Source: Nostoc sp. FACHB-110 (GTDB lineage: Bacteria; Cyanobacteriota; Cyanobacteriia; Cyanobacteriales; Nostocaceae). Taken from it: 64,000 nucleotides of DNA. The position numbers and the translations under genes are program-made. Below are positions 43,539 to 52,807 of the stretch, in pieces (position 1 is the first letter of the stretch; each line of letters starts with the position of its first letter). Under the pieces are notes generated by a model. It did not search any database and was not told where the DNA came from. It worked only from the letters and a program-made list of their open reading frames with translations. Where the stretch lies: contig NZ_JACJRU010000001.1 in NCBI RefSeq assembly GCF_014697425.1, positions 248,001-312,000 of the forward strand. Reading direction: 5' to 3'.

Positions 43539-43949
43539 ATGAACAGCGATCGATTCCAGGAACTGAAGCAAAAACTGACCTTAGAAGCAGACTTATCTAA
43601 TATCTGGTTGTATTACATGGATAATTTTGCAGATCATTCAGAATTTATCGACCTGGGTGCGCCTACTCCTAACCAATACTTAGATAGCATCATCCATAAA
43701 ACTGTAGAGCAAATATTTGGTAGAGCAATCAAAATTACTAACTTTTTGCCAATCTATATTAAAGAATATAATTTTTTTCATGCCCCTTTCCAAGTTGAAC
43801 GCCGTATTGGGGGCGTAATTTATTTTGAAGATATAAAAGTTGGTTTAATTGCCATATCAGTAGATTATCCTTCTACTGATGTAGTTAAATATTCGCGGTT
43901 TTCTGAAGTGCTTCAATTGCCAAAACCTAATCGTAATGACCTGAATTGA
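43539..43949 (+). CDS. Hypothetical protein
   Basis: The 136-residue product is not recognised. It is soluble, acidic at the N-terminus (FQELKQKLTLEADLSNIWLY) and has a hydrophobic/aromatic middle (YIKEYNFFHAPFQVERRIGG). No motif, signal or membrane segment. It stands alone between the MFS gene and a repeat region, so context says nothing certain. Confidence 0.6.
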   Translation: MNSDRFQELKQKLTLEADLSNIWLYYMDNFADHSEFIDLGAPTPNQYLDSIIHKTVEQIFGRAIKITNFLPIYIKEYNFFHAPFQVERRIGGVIYFEDIKVGLIAISVDYPSTDVVKYSRFSEVLQLPKPNRNDLN

Positions 43950-43960
43950 AGAAGGTCAAC

Positions 43961-44069
43961 ATACAGCGTTTATCAGTTTGGCGCAGTAAATCTTTCAAGG
44001 GGAAAGAGACTAGGGGCTAGGGGCTAGAGGCTAGCTTAATGTACCCCATTGGCATGAAAAACGCTGTAT
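43961..44069. repeat. 109-bp fold-back region with CTAGGGG tandem repeats
   Basis: ATACAGCGTTT at 43961 is mirrored by AAACGCTGTAT ending at 44069. Between them is a tandem 7-base repeat (CTAGGGG, CTAGGGG, CTAGAGG, CTAG; 44010-44034), typical of the short tandemly repeated repetitive sequences of Nostocales. No coding role. Confidence 0.65.
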
Positions 44070-44170
44070 AAAGAAATTATTTAATCAAATATTGCTCCTC
44101 ATTCTTTAAACCTTCTGAGTCCTGAATTCTGACTCCTAAATACTTACAATTATTGACAACAGCTTAAACA

Positions 44171-45091
44171 ATGAAAAGATTCACAATTTTATGTTTAGTA
44201 ATAATATTTAACTTGGTCATATATATCTCAGTCAGCGCAGCCCAACCCCAAAAGAGTCATTCTTTGTGGCAAGTTTATCAGCAGTCGCTTAAAAGTGCAA
44301 AATATGTTGACCTGACTCATACAATCACTCCTTCAATGCCTGTATGGTCTGGATTTGCTCAGTCAAAATTTCAACCCACTATCAACCCTAAAAGCGGAAA
44401 ACCATACACATACCAACAAGATGGTTTTGAAGCAACTCATTACGAGTTATATACCGATCAGCTTGGTACGCAGTTAGATCCACCTGCTCACTGGAATCCT
44501 GATTATCCAGCTATTGATGAACTACCTGCAACCTACGCTATTCGTCCTTTAGTCGTTATCCCTATTCAGGATAAGGTTGCTAAAAATGCCAATTATCACC
44601 TGGCTGTTCAAGATATTTTGGATTGGGAGAAAAAGCACGGCAAGATTCCGCCAGGTTCTGTTGTGTTTGTGCGCTCAGATTGGTCTAAGCAATGGTCAGA
44701 CCCGAATATAGCTTCTAGAACTGAGTTTCCTGGGGTGAAGCTAGAAGCTCTCAAGTTCTTACATTTACAGCGTCAAATCCTCTTTCACGGACATGAGCCA
44801 CTGGATACTGACAGCACACCAAATCTAGAAGGAGAAGCTTGGCTACTTCAGAATGGATATACTCAAGCTGAGGGTGTTACTAATTTAGAGCAAGTCCCAG
44901 AGACTGGTGCATTAGTGGTAATCGGGTATCCAAAATTTCAAGGTGGTTTAGGAGGTTATGCACGCTATATAGCTATCTGTCCACCTAATTGGAAATATGG
45001 TGTTTCTGTTGGTAAAATCCCAGAATCACCTTTGCAAAAAGCAGATAAACCACTTCATTGGGATCAAAAACTAGGTGTACGGGTACGTTGA
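44171..45091 (+). CDS. Cyclase-family (kynurenine-formamidase-like) exported hydrolase
   Basis: The 306-residue protein has a signal peptide (about 1-24, ending VSAAQ) and the metal-dependent cyclase/hydrolase domain (PF04199-like): VDLTHTITPSMPVWSG, then the metal motif region DQLGTQLDPPAHWNPDYPA. In most relatives this reads HxGTHxDxPxH; here the first two His are Gln, so metal binding must differ. Later VFVRSDWSKQW and VVIGYPKFQGGLG are conserved. The substrate is unknown; related enzymes hydrolyse cyclic amides. It sits in a block of sulfur/xenobiotic enzymes but is otherwise isolated. Confidence 0.8.
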   Translation: MKRFTILCLVIIFNLVIYISVSAAQPQKSHSLWQVYQQSLKSAKYVDLTHTITPSMPVWSGFAQSKFQPTINPKSGKPYTYQQDGFEATHYELYTDQLGTQLDPPAHWNPDYPAIDELPATYAIRPLVVIPIQDKVAKNANYHLAVQDILDWEKKHGKIPPGSVVFVRSDWSKQWSDPNIASRTEFPGVKLEALKFLHLQRQILFHGHEPLDTDSTPNLEGEAWLLQNGYTQAEGVTNLEQVPETGALVVIGYPKFQGGLGGYARYIAICPPNWKYGVSVGKIPESPLQKADKPLHWDQKLGVRVR

Positions 45092-45139
45092 GGCACTTGC
45101 GCCAAATAAAAGCGATCGCATTTCCAGACATGAAGAAAA

Positions 45140-45210
45140 GTAGGTTGGGTGAAGCGATAGCGTAACCCAACAAAGTATGCGTGAATGTTGGGTTTCGTTC
45201 CTTAACCCAA
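45140..45210. repeat. GTAGGTTGGGTG repeat, copy B
   Basis: GTAGGTTGGGTGAAGCG with following cgtaaccca and the partner tgttgggtttcgtt/taaccca is related to 32343-32418. The right end is decayed. Confidence 0.6.
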
Positions 45211-45306
45211 GCATATTGCCTTATATCCCGATTTTATTGCACTTTTTTTCCAAAAATAGCCACGAATTACTAACAGGCTCAGAGTTTTGCGGTTATTCAG
45301 CAAGCC

Positions 45307-47130
45307 CTAATTATTCGCCACTACAGGTAAAAATCCACCTGCTTGCATTTTCCATAACCTGTAGTAAGCACCTTGGCGGGCGAGTAATTTGGTGTGGGTT
45401 CCATCCTCAACAATGCGCCCTCGATCAAATACTAAAATCCGGTCTAGATGGGAAATAGTAGAGAGTCTGTGAGCTACGACAATTACCGTTTTTCCATTCA
45501 TTGCCACGTCTAAGGTATCTTGGATGGCTTTTTCGGTAATGGAATCGAGGCTGGAAGTAGCTTCATCTAGAATCAGGATGGGTGCATCTTTCAGGATAAC
45601 CCGTGCGATCGCAACTCGTTGTCTTTGTCCACCAGATAATTTCACACCGCGTTCGCCCACCAGAGAGTTATACCCTTCTTGAATCTGGGTGATGAAATCG
45701 TGAGCATAAGCTTTGCGCGCCGCTTCAACTACTTCCTCATCGGTCGCATCTATGCGTCCATAACGAATATTTTCCATTAATGTGCGATGGAATAAAGACG
45801 GATCTTGTGGAATCAAGCTAATTTGGGCATGGAGGGCATCTTGAGTCATATCACGAATATCGACTCCATCAATGAGAATCTGCCCAGATTGGGGATCGAA
45901 CAGGCGTAAAATGAGATTGACAAAAGTTGATTTGCCAGAGCCAGAAAAACCCACCAGTCCAACACGTTCACCTGGTTTGATGGTGACAGAAAGATTCTCA
46001 AAAACTTTCTTGCCTTCTGTGTAGCTGAAATTGACTTGCTGAAATTCAATTTTACCTTGGGTGATGGGGTGAGCGATCGCTTGTTCTCGGTCAACTAACT
46101 CATGGGGTTGAACAATTACATGGACACCATTAGCAACATTGCCGATGTGTTCAAAAAATTCTAGAAAGCGTCGGCTTAAATTCCGCGCTTCACTAATAAT
46201 CAACAACGACAAACTAGTTGCCACTACAAAATCAGCAGTAGCAATAATTCCACGACTCCAGAGCGACAAAGAATAATACAGAGTACCGATTTTCAAAATG
46301 GCGGCTGAGATAAACTGAAACCAGCGAATTCTTTCCGAATACCAGTTGGATTGTCTTACCTCTTTAAGTTCTTCCCTTAATTGATCGTTTAAATAACGTC
46401 TTTCAAAACCCAAACGAGCAAATAGCCGACTACTACTGAGATTTGTTACCGCATCTACAATCATACCTGTTGTCTCACTTCTAGCAGCTGCGGCTTTGCG
46501 GGAGTAAATTCGGCAACGCGTAGCCAGCCAAAAGGAAATACTGATGAAAAGAACTGCCCATATACCAACGAATGCAGCTAGCGGCGGATAGGCTCGATAC
46601 AGTAAAATTGCAGCAACAATATACACAATAATTACAGACATAAATTCCGTAATCATCATTTGCATTGTCTGGGTAACACCCAAAGAAGTTTCGCCAATGC
46701 GATGTGCTAACGCCCCAGCAAAGCTACTGCTTAGATAACGATGGGAATGATGTTGTAAATAAGCATATAGAGAGCGAACAATATGCTGGCGGTGGATAGG
46801 ATGCAAGATAGTTTGCAAAAGCCCAGCCGAACGTCCAAATACTACTTCACCCACACTTAAAGCCGTAAACAGTATTAAAGGTTGGCTGACAGTATCAAAA
46901 ATATTTCTGTTCTCACCAGTTGAGCGTGTCACACTGCGAATAATTTCGCCAATGGCATAAGGCAACATAATGCCACAAGTTGCGTGTAGTATCTCTAAGA
47001 TGACCATTAATAGATACCACCAACGAAACTGATTGACAAAATAACAAATAAACCTAAATGGTGTATCAGGCAAGTTTGGCGCACTAGCAGCACGTTGAAA
47101 AGATTTGGAAAGTCTCACCTTTTTGATCAT
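45307..47130 (-). CDS. ABC exporter (fused membrane and ATPase domains)
   Basis: The 607-residue half-transporter has a six-helix membrane domain (about 40-330) and an ATPase: Walker A GFSGSGKSTFVNLIL, signature KLSGGQRQRVAIARVIL, Walker B ILILDEATSSLD and switch VVAHRLSTISHLD. It would work as a homodimer exporting a lipid, drug or peptide. Unlike the exporter at 26848 it has no C39 domain. It is followed (upstream in transcription) by the SsuA-like lipoprotein gene, but exporters do not use binding proteins, so the two are probably functionally separate. Confidence 0.87.
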   Translation of the reverse strand: MIKKVRLSKSFQRAASAPNLPDTPFRFICYFVNQFRWWYLLMVILEILHATCGIMLPYAIGEIIRSVTRSTGENRNIFDTVSQPLILFTALSVGEVVFGRSAGLLQTILHPIHRQHIVRSLYAYLQHHSHRYLSSSFAGALAHRIGETSLGVTQTMQMMITEFMSVIIVYIVAAILLYRAYPPLAAFVGIWAVLFISISFWLATRCRIYSRKAAAARSETTGMIVDAVTNLSSSRLFARLGFERRYLNDQLREELKEVRQSNWYSERIRWFQFISAAILKIGTLYYSLSLWSRGIIATADFVVATSLSLLIISEARNLSRRFLEFFEHIGNVANGVHVIVQPHELVDREQAIAHPITQGKIEFQQVNFSYTEGKKVFENLSVTIKPGERVGLVGFSGSGKSTFVNLILRLFDPQSGQILIDGVDIRDMTQDALHAQISLIPQDPSLFHRTLMENIRYGRIDATDEEVVEAARKAYAHDFITQIQEGYNSLVGERGVKLSGGQRQRVAIARVILKDAPILILDEATSSLDSITEKAIQDTLDVAMNGKTVIVVAHRLSTISHLDRILVFDRGRIVEDGTHTKLLARQGAYYRLWKMQAGGFLPVVANN

Positions 47131-47254
47131 GAAAATCGTTCTTTATGTAACTATTTACTCTTTTGTAAAACAAAAATGGACGGCTGATTGAGCCGCCCTC
47201 TGGCGTTAAAAACTTTTTGCCGCGACTTTCCACAATTGCTCTAATCTTTGTTTT

Positions 47255-48295
47255 TTAAACCATAATTTCAGGTGGTGTAATTGCAGCATATAAATCGGGC
47301 GGTAATAACGCATCTTTAATGTCAATTTTTTTAGGTATGACACCCTCTTCAAAAAACAAATCTGCCACACGTTGTTGCTCTGTTATTAGTGCAGGACTTA
47401 GGCCTCTGCGTCCAGCAAAAGTGCGACGAGACATAACTATATCTGCTACATCTGGTGCGAGTTTTTGTTCTGTAATCATCAATTTTTTGACTTCATCTCG
47501 ATTTGCGTCTGCCCATTTATCAAGATTATGAAGTTCTTCAATGACGATTTTGAGTAAGCCAGGATTTTCTTCAGCAAATTTGCGATCTGCAATGTAGTAG
47601 CTACCAGGAGAATCTAACCCGACAGAATCTCTGAGGACACGAATACGATTCATTTTTTGAGCGATCGCATAATGCGGATCTCCTGTCATCCATACAGGAA
47701 TTCTCCCTTCTAAAAAAGCACCCCGCGCCTCAATTGTCGGCATACTTCTAATTTTGATATCTTTGATAGTCAAACCAATTGACTGTAAAGCCCTCAAAAT
47801 AAAATAGTGCGATGCCGAACCTTTTTGAAAATATACTTCTTGTCCCTTAATTTCTTCAAACTTGGTCAAAGAAGATTCTGGGGGTACAGCAATCACGCTA
47901 CTTGTTCCGGTGGTTGCGGTTCTTTGTGTACCAACAACATAAACCAACTTGGAACCAGCAACTTGGGCAAAAATTGGTGGTGTTTCGCCAACAGATCCCA
48001 CATCAACTTTGCCTGCGGCCATTCCTTCCATCAGTTGCGGCCCTTGGACAAATTGCGCCCATTCTACCTTAATTCCCAGTGGTTCCAGGCGTTTTTCTAA
48101 AACTTTGCGATTTCGTACTAAATCCCCCGCACTCTGATATCCCATGCGGAGAACCTTTGCTTTTATTCCCAAAGAACCGTTACTACTTGCTATATTCTGT
48201 TGGCTTTGTTGGCTACAACTACCTAACAGATATGCCAGAGAAAAACCGCCTAGACTAGATGTCGCAACATTGAGAAAACGACGGCGTTTAATCAT
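47255..48295 (-). CDS. SsuA-like aliphatic-sulfonate-binding lipoprotein
   Basis: The 346-residue protein has a twin-arginine-like start (KRRRFLNVATSSLGGFSLAY) and a lipobox (LLGSC, Cys about 27). It is a periplasmic SBP of the SsuA/TauA/NMT1 type: KVLRMGYQSAGDLVRNRKVL, AGKVDVGSVGETPPIFAQV and GQEVYFQKGSASHYFILRAL. No SsuB or SsuC gene is adjacent, so it must use a permease encoded elsewhere or be an orphan. It is a possible source of sulfonate for the monooxygenases in this window and resembles in fold the C-terminal domain of the LysR fusion at 17259. Confidence 0.83.
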   Translation of the reverse strand: MIKRRRFLNVATSSLGGFSLAYLLGSCSQQSQQNIASSNGSLGIKAKVLRMGYQSAGDLVRNRKVLEKRLEPLGIKVEWAQFVQGPQLMEGMAAGKVDVGSVGETPPIFAQVAGSKLVYVVGTQRTATTGTSSVIAVPPESSLTKFEEIKGQEVYFQKGSASHYFILRALQSIGLTIKDIKIRSMPTIEARGAFLEGRIPVWMTGDPHYAIAQKMNRIRVLRDSVGLDSPGSYYIADRKFAEENPGLLKIVIEELHNLDKWADANRDEVKKLMITEQKLAPDVADIVMSRRTFAGRRGLSPALITEQQRVADLFFEEGVIPKKIDIKDALLPPDLYAAITPPEIMV

Positions 48296-48337
48296 ATTCT
48301 TGTTTTACTTTTGCCTTTTGACTTTTTCCCACTCGTA

Positions 48338-49336
48338 CTAACGCAGCGAATCCCCCCGACGATAATCGGAGGTGATATCGTCGAGTTTTTGTTTTAAACT
48401 GTCGTCGAGTTTAACTTCTACAGCCTTGAGAGTGTCAGCTAGTTGTTCTGGACGACTAGCACCAATAATCGGGGCGGTAATCACAGGATTAGCTAAAACC
48501 CAAGCCACCGCTAGAGTTGTCAACGAAAATCCAGCAAATTCCGCTACTGTACGTAATTCTTCAACAGTATTAAATTCGCGATCGCGCCAGTACCGTTCTT
48601 GATAACGCTCTGCGGCCGTACCCAAGGTAAAGCGAGTGCCTGCGGTTGGGCCTTGACTGAAATTATGTTTGCCTGTCAGTAAACCACCTGCCAACGGATT
48701 ATAAGGTATGACACCTAATCCTTCTTCTTTCGCTAGAGGTAGAAGTTCGCGTTCAATTTCGCGGAATAACAAATTGTAGCGGGGTTGAATCGAGACGAAA
48801 CGAGTCAAATTTCGTACATCAGCTTTACCCAAAGCACGGGCGAGTCGGTAAGCTAAAAAGTTAGAAACGCCAATGTAGCGAACTTTCCCAGCCCGCACTA
48901 CTGTATCTAATGCTTCTAGAGTTTCATCAAGAGGGGTTGAGCTATCGTCAGAGTGCAACTGATACAAGTCAACATAATCAGTTCCCAATCTTTTTAAAGA
49001 AGCATCGATCGCATCTAAAATATGTTTGCGTGAAGCACCTTGATCCCAAGGCGCAGGGCCAACCTTACCAACAGCTTTGGTAGCCAAAATAAAATGTTCG
49101 CGCTTACCTTTTAACCAGCGTCCAATAATTTCTTCGGTACGTCCAGCTGTGGCTAAACCACCACCCAAAGGGTAAACATCTGCTGTATCTAAAAAGTTGA
49201 TTCCCGCTTCGGCGGCTGTATCGAGTATTTTTATCGAAGTTTCTTCATCCGTTTGCAATCCGAAGGTCATTGTACCAAGCACAAGACGAGAAACAGTCAA
49301 TCCAGTTTGACCAAGTTTCGTTGTTGGTAATGTCAT
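48338..49336 (-). CDS. Aldo/keto reductase
   Basis: The 332-residue protein is an NADPH-dependent (beta/alpha)8 reductase of the YajO/AKR11-like group. Visible features are GINFLDTADVYP with the catalytic Asp, Tyr (LDTADVYPLGGG), Lys in FILATKAVGK and His in YQLHSDDSSTPL, with the cofactor region PIIGASRPEQLADTLK near the C-terminus. It probably reduces an aldehyde or ketone produced by desulfonation in this block; that is inference. Neighbours on both sides face the same way. Confidence 0.87.
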   Translation of the reverse strand: MTLPTTKLGQTGLTVSRLVLGTMTFGLQTDEETSIKILDTAAEAGINFLDTADVYPLGGGLATAGRTEEIIGRWLKGKREHFILATKAVGKVGPAPWDQGASRKHILDAIDASLKRLGTDYVDLYQLHSDDSSTPLDETLEALDTVVRAGKVRYIGVSNFLAYRLARALGKADVRNLTRFVSIQPRYNLLFREIERELLPLAKEEGLGVIPYNPLAGGLLTGKHNFSQGPTAGTRFTLGTAAERYQERYWRDREFNTVEELRTVAEFAGFSLTTLAVAWVLANPVITAPIIGASRPEQLADTLKAVEVKLDDSLKQKLDDITSDYRRGDSLR

Positions 49337-49368
49337 AGATTTTCTACAAGAATATAGCTATGTAAAAT

Positions 49369-50010
49369 TTAGGTTGAGAGTATTGAGTGTACCTTTTCGA
49401 CCAACCAATCTACACGGTCTTTACCCCAAAAACGTTCACCTTTGATTACCCAAGTAGGTACACCAGGACAAGCTGCCTTAGTGAATAAATTCATGGAATG
49501 AGCCAACATCTGGGTAACTTCCATCGTGAAAGCACGGTTTAAAATATGCTCACAATCTAAACCAGAAGAGGATATACAGTATTTAATAACTTCCTCCTCA
49601 TTCACATCCAGCCCATCTACCCAAGCAGCACGGAAGAGTAATTTGTCTAATAATGCTTCTTTGCCCGTTCCCAGTGCTGCATAATAAGCACGAGCTGGTA
49701 GTTCTTCCCGATTTAATGGCGATGCAATCCATCTTTTTGCACGTTCTTGAAAGAGATCACGAGTGATTAAATTGAGTTCGATGCCAAATTTATCTGCCCA
49801 ACGAATGCAATCTTCCCGATGATAAGATCCTTTAACCGGAGGTTCTTTACTACCTAATAGGTCTGCAACCATGATTCCCTGTTCTTTGGGAATACAAATT
49901 GGGCGACGCTTGACTATAACCGGGATTTCCGATAAAGCGCGATTGAACAATGTGATCCCAATGTAGGCATTGGGAGAATGATAGATTGTGTAGCTATCAA
50001 TTTCAATCAT
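49369..50010 (-). CDS. DsbA-family / 2-hydroxychromene-2-carboxylate isomerase-like protein
   Basis: The 213-residue protein has the thioredoxin/DsbA-like fold of HCCA isomerases and kappa-class GSTs: a Ser-type centre near YTIYHSPNAYIGITL, a helical insertion with GIELNLITRDLFQERAKR, and the C-terminal signature PGVPTWVIKGERFWGKDRVDWL. The CXXC of true DsbA proteins is absent, so a glutathione-dependent isomerase or transferase role is more likely than disulfide formation. It is between an aldo/keto reductase and an esterase on the same strand. Confidence 0.8.
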   Translation of the reverse strand: MIEIDSYTIYHSPNAYIGITLFNRALSEIPVIVKRRPICIPKEQGIMVADLLGSKEPPVKGSYHREDCIRWADKFGIELNLITRDLFQERAKRWIASPLNREELPARAYYAALGTGKEALLDKLLFRAAWVDGLDVNEEEVIKYCISSSGLDCEHILNRAFTMEVTQMLAHSMNLFTKAACPGVPTWVIKGERFWGKDRVDWLVEKVHSILST

Positions 50011-50103
50011 TGTTGAAAGTTAACAAAAATGAACTATACAGTCGTCATCACAACGACTGCAAGTTACAGGATCTGCACCGTCGTCTGAATAGGGCAAAAA
50101 TTT

Positions 50104-50757
50104 TTAAATCGCTACAACGGCAGGGTGAACGCTCTGAGAAACAAACCACTGTTGTAATTTCAAGTCAGTGTAAACTTCATCAGCAATAAAATGATCACCT
50201 TCTGGTAATACTGTAAAATCTACTGTACCGCCAGATGCTCGCAAGGTATCCACAATCTGCTGTGTAGCTTCGATTGATAGTTTTTCATCCTTAGCACCTT
50301 GGAATATTTGGATGGGAATTTCCTTGAGTGCATCTAGTTGACTTGATTCTAAGGTTTGAGGAACGCGACCAGACACCGCGACTAACCCAGCAAAGCGACC
50401 AGGATGAGAAGCGGCGATGTGCCAAGCCCCAGCAGTTCCCAAGCTGAACCCTGAGATGATGACGCGGGATGAATCGATAGGACGGGAAGCGATGAAATTA
50501 TCCAACAAAGCAATCACATCTGACTCTCGCTCTACCCAAGTCTGCCCTTCAGGGAGTTGGGGGGCTAAAAAGAAGTAAGGTAAAGAGCTTGACTCATTCA
50601 CAAACCGAGGTAAACCCCATTTCAGCAGCACATCTAAATCATTGCCGCGATCGCGCGCGCCATGCAAAAACAATACTAAAGGTGCGGGTTTTTGTGCATC
50701 TTCCGCAACAGCCGAGAACAGATAAGGCAATAAACCAGAGCGACGTTCAATAGCCAT
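50104..50757 (-). CDS. Alpha/beta-hydrolase (carboxylesterase type)
   Basis: The 217-residue protein has the nucleophile elbow GFSLGTAG, the oxyanion region LVLFLHGARDRGN, a likely Asp in QGAKDEKLS and His in PEGDHFIADE. It resembles phospholipase/carboxylesterases and PHB-depolymerase-like esterases. No signal peptide, so cytoplasmic. It probably hydrolyses an ester in the local catabolic set. It lies 139 bases from the amidohydrolase, with a strong hairpin between. Confidence 0.84.
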   Translation of the reverse strand: MAIERRSGLLPYLFSAVAEDAQKPAPLVLFLHGARDRGNDLDVLLKWGLPRFVNESSSLPYFFLAPQLPEGQTWVERESDVIALLDNFIASRPIDSSRVIISGFSLGTAGAWHIAASHPGRFAGLVAVSGRVPQTLESSQLDALKEIPIQIFQGAKDEKLSIEATQQIVDTLRASGGTVDFTVLPEGDHFIADEVYTDLKLQQWFVSQSVHPAVVAI

Positions 50758-50790
50758 AGTTGCAATACCTCAAATGTATGTTTGGTGGTC

Positions 50791-50823
50791 AGATCCCCGA
50801 CTTCTTTAAGAAGTCGGGGATCT
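50791..50823. repeat. Perfect 16-bp hairpin between esterase and amidohydrolase
   Basis: AGATCCCCGACTTCTT and AAGAAGTCGGGGATCT are perfect arms with one base between them, 73 bases after the amidohydrolase stop. There is no T-run on either strand. A related copy is at 43406-43438, so it is a dispersed element that may also attenuate transcription between the two genes. Confidence 0.65.
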
Positions 50824-50895
50824 TGCAGTCTCATAGTGCTGGGTACTAAGTAAAGTAAAAAGTACTCAGCACTTAGCACTTTTAACTCAGCACTC

Positions 50896-52434
50896 TTAAG
50901 CCACTACAAGATTCTGATCAGCTGGTGAAGAGTTAAGGTTATTGACCTTAGATTCAACTGCTGTACCCTTGAAGAAGTCGGGGTTAGCTTCGGTATAGAA
51001 CTTATAAGGATTACCAAAGACATAAGCTTTAAAGTCAGCTTCGGTAATCACTCCTTCTTGCACCAAATCCCAGCTTTCTGCTAGGGGATCTGTTAAGTCG
51101 GGTACATCCCAGTGACCGACATCGGAAGAATAGATGGCGTTGATTTTCACACCCAAGGGATTAGCTTTGTCGTTGAATGCTGCACCGATGGTGCGATCGT
51201 CAGATTCAGAACCAAAGAAGAAGCTATTTACCCAGCGATCGCGGATATCTTCAATGCTTTCAATTCCAGCAGCCGCGAAGTCTTCTAATTCACTACCAAC
51301 GGGTGAACGGCTATGACGGCTGAAGGAAGAACCTAAGACACTCTTGGTTAGTTCTTCTTTGTCTAAAGGATGGGCTTCGAGGAACTCATTACCAAAACGT
51401 TTAAACAACTCGTACAACTCATTCGCATTCGTGAGGTCTGGGTTGTAGTTTTGGAGTCCTTTGAGGCTGCGCTTGGAGAAACGGTCTACTAAATGAATGT
51501 AGACGTGTGCGCCCCAATCTGCACCACCTTCGAGCATGGCTGCACGCAATTGTGGGAAACGCTTGGTAACGCCACCAAAGAATAGTGCTTTGGCGAAGGC
51601 TTGGGAACCATCGGCAAAGTGACCGATGTGGTTGTTCATGTAGTTGCTGATAGAAGAGCGTCCAGTCCAACCTTGGCTACCGTAGTGGGTAGTCAGGGGT
51701 ACACCTAGCTCAACAACTTTCGCCCAGAATGGATCATAGTCGTATTCACTATCCAATCCGTAGAAATCAATGTATGAAGCATACTTGGCGATTTCTGGGA
51801 ATTGGTCTGCGGGATATTTATCAGCGATCGCTTTAATTGGGCGTTTTACACCACCAGGAATATTTGCTACTTTTAAACCTAGTGTTTTTACTGCAAATTC
51901 TAACTCTTCAATCGCTTCTTGAGGAGTACCCATTGGGATACCAGCAACCACTGTCAAGCGATCGCTATATTTGCGATACAAGTCAGCATGATAGTGGTTT
52001 ACCGCGCGTTGCAGTGCTTGGCGGTGTTCTGGGCCTGCACCAGCTGGTGCAAGTACATTGTTCGGAAACAGTACAGAATAGTCTGAGCCTTGTTCTGCTT
52101 GACGCTCATAGAACAATTCCGGCAAGGTGTAAGTAGCTAAATCTAATGTATTACGGGTAACTCTTGCCCACCAAGGCGAACGAATTGTGCGGTAATATTG
52201 ACGTTCTTCTGGTGTTTGTTGATACCAATCTTTACCGTTAGCTTTGGAGTTCAGCCGAGAATTTTCTGCCTTGCGTAATGCGTCTACAAGTTTTGCACCG
52301 CCATAATTAGCGATGTAGTCATCAAGCGCGGGGGTGAAATCATTCGTATGAACGTCGGTATCAATTACCGGATAATTCAGGGTTGCTTTGATGGCAGCAG
52401 AGCGAGAAGTTTTTAATCTGCTATATTCACTCAT
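50896..52434 (-). CDS. Amidohydrolase-family metal-dependent hydrolase/decarboxylase
   Basis: The 512-residue protein belongs to the amidohydrolase_2 (ACMS-decarboxylase-like) family. The first metal motif is VIDTDVHTNDF, a second His is in GVPLTTHYGSQGW, and the acid/base Asp region is IYSSDVGHWDVPD. The family hydrolyses or decarboxylates cyclic and aromatic substrates using zinc or another metal. It lies in the same direction as the NtaA/DszA-like monooxygenase upstream, so it may process that enzyme's product. The substrate is not evident. Confidence 0.84.
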   Translation of the reverse strand: MSEYSRLKTSRSAAIKATLNYPVIDTDVHTNDFTPALDDYIANYGGAKLVDALRKAENSRLNSKANGKDWYQQTPEERQYYRTIRSPWWARVTRNTLDLATYTLPELFYERQAEQGSDYSVLFPNNVLAPAGAGPEHRQALQRAVNHYHADLYRKYSDRLTVVAGIPMGTPQEAIEELEFAVKTLGLKVANIPGGVKRPIKAIADKYPADQFPEIAKYASYIDFYGLDSEYDYDPFWAKVVELGVPLTTHYGSQGWTGRSSISNYMNNHIGHFADGSQAFAKALFFGGVTKRFPQLRAAMLEGGADWGAHVYIHLVDRFSKRSLKGLQNYNPDLTNANELYELFKRFGNEFLEAHPLDKEELTKSVLGSSFSRHSRSPVGSELEDFAAAGIESIEDIRDRWVNSFFFGSESDDRTIGAAFNDKANPLGVKINAIYSSDVGHWDVPDLTDPLAESWDLVQEGVITEADFKAYVFGNPYKFYTEANPDFFKGTAVESKVNNLNSSPADQNLVVA

Positions 52435-52807
52435 GTTTTTTACCCTTTAAAAAAATTACAGAAGTAGTGCTGAGAAATGAGTTGTGGGTACTGAGTACAA
52501 CATTGTGGGAATGGCACTAAGAAAACGCTCGTTTGGGCAGGGTGTAGGGTGTAGGAAAAACCCACAAGAGCCATACTTTGCACCCAAAAGCCTTATAGAT
52601 AATGAGTTTGGCGTTAACTTAGCACCATTCGTATATTGATGTTAGTTTTTCGTATCTAGATAACTCAGCAAAGCCAGTCACGATAAAGCAATGGCTCATT
52701 GCAAAAACGTCTACAGCACTCGAAACTCACTACTCTTTGTTTAGGAGGCAGGACTTAGGCAAAATCAGGCTATATCCATAAGTCCTAAAAGACCTAGAAG
52801 GATTGAT
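52435..52807. other. Intergenic region with dispersed repeats
   Basis: The 373-bp gap upstream of the amidohydrolase carries copy B of the dispersed repeat (52538-52628) and a small fold-back with AGGACTTA/TAAGTCCT ends (52750-52786). No gene is supported. Confidence 0.5.
52538..52628. repeat. Dispersed repeat, copy B (partner at 15951-16067)
   Basis: This 91-bp copy matches 15951-16067 apart from a missing 24-26 base stretch and a few substitutions. The shared part includes TTTGCACCCAAAAGCCTTAT and the TTAGCAC end. It lies upstream of the amidohydrolase, beside another luciferase-type monooxygenase. Confidence 0.65.

Noticed and set aside
44010..44034. CTAGGGG tandem repeats considered as a CRISPR array
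   Set aside because: Units are 7 bases and contiguous with no spacers; they are short tandemly repeated sequences.
45177..45458. A 93-codon plus-strand frame
   Set aside because: It covers the repeat at 45140-45210 and the antisense of the ABC exporter C-terminus.
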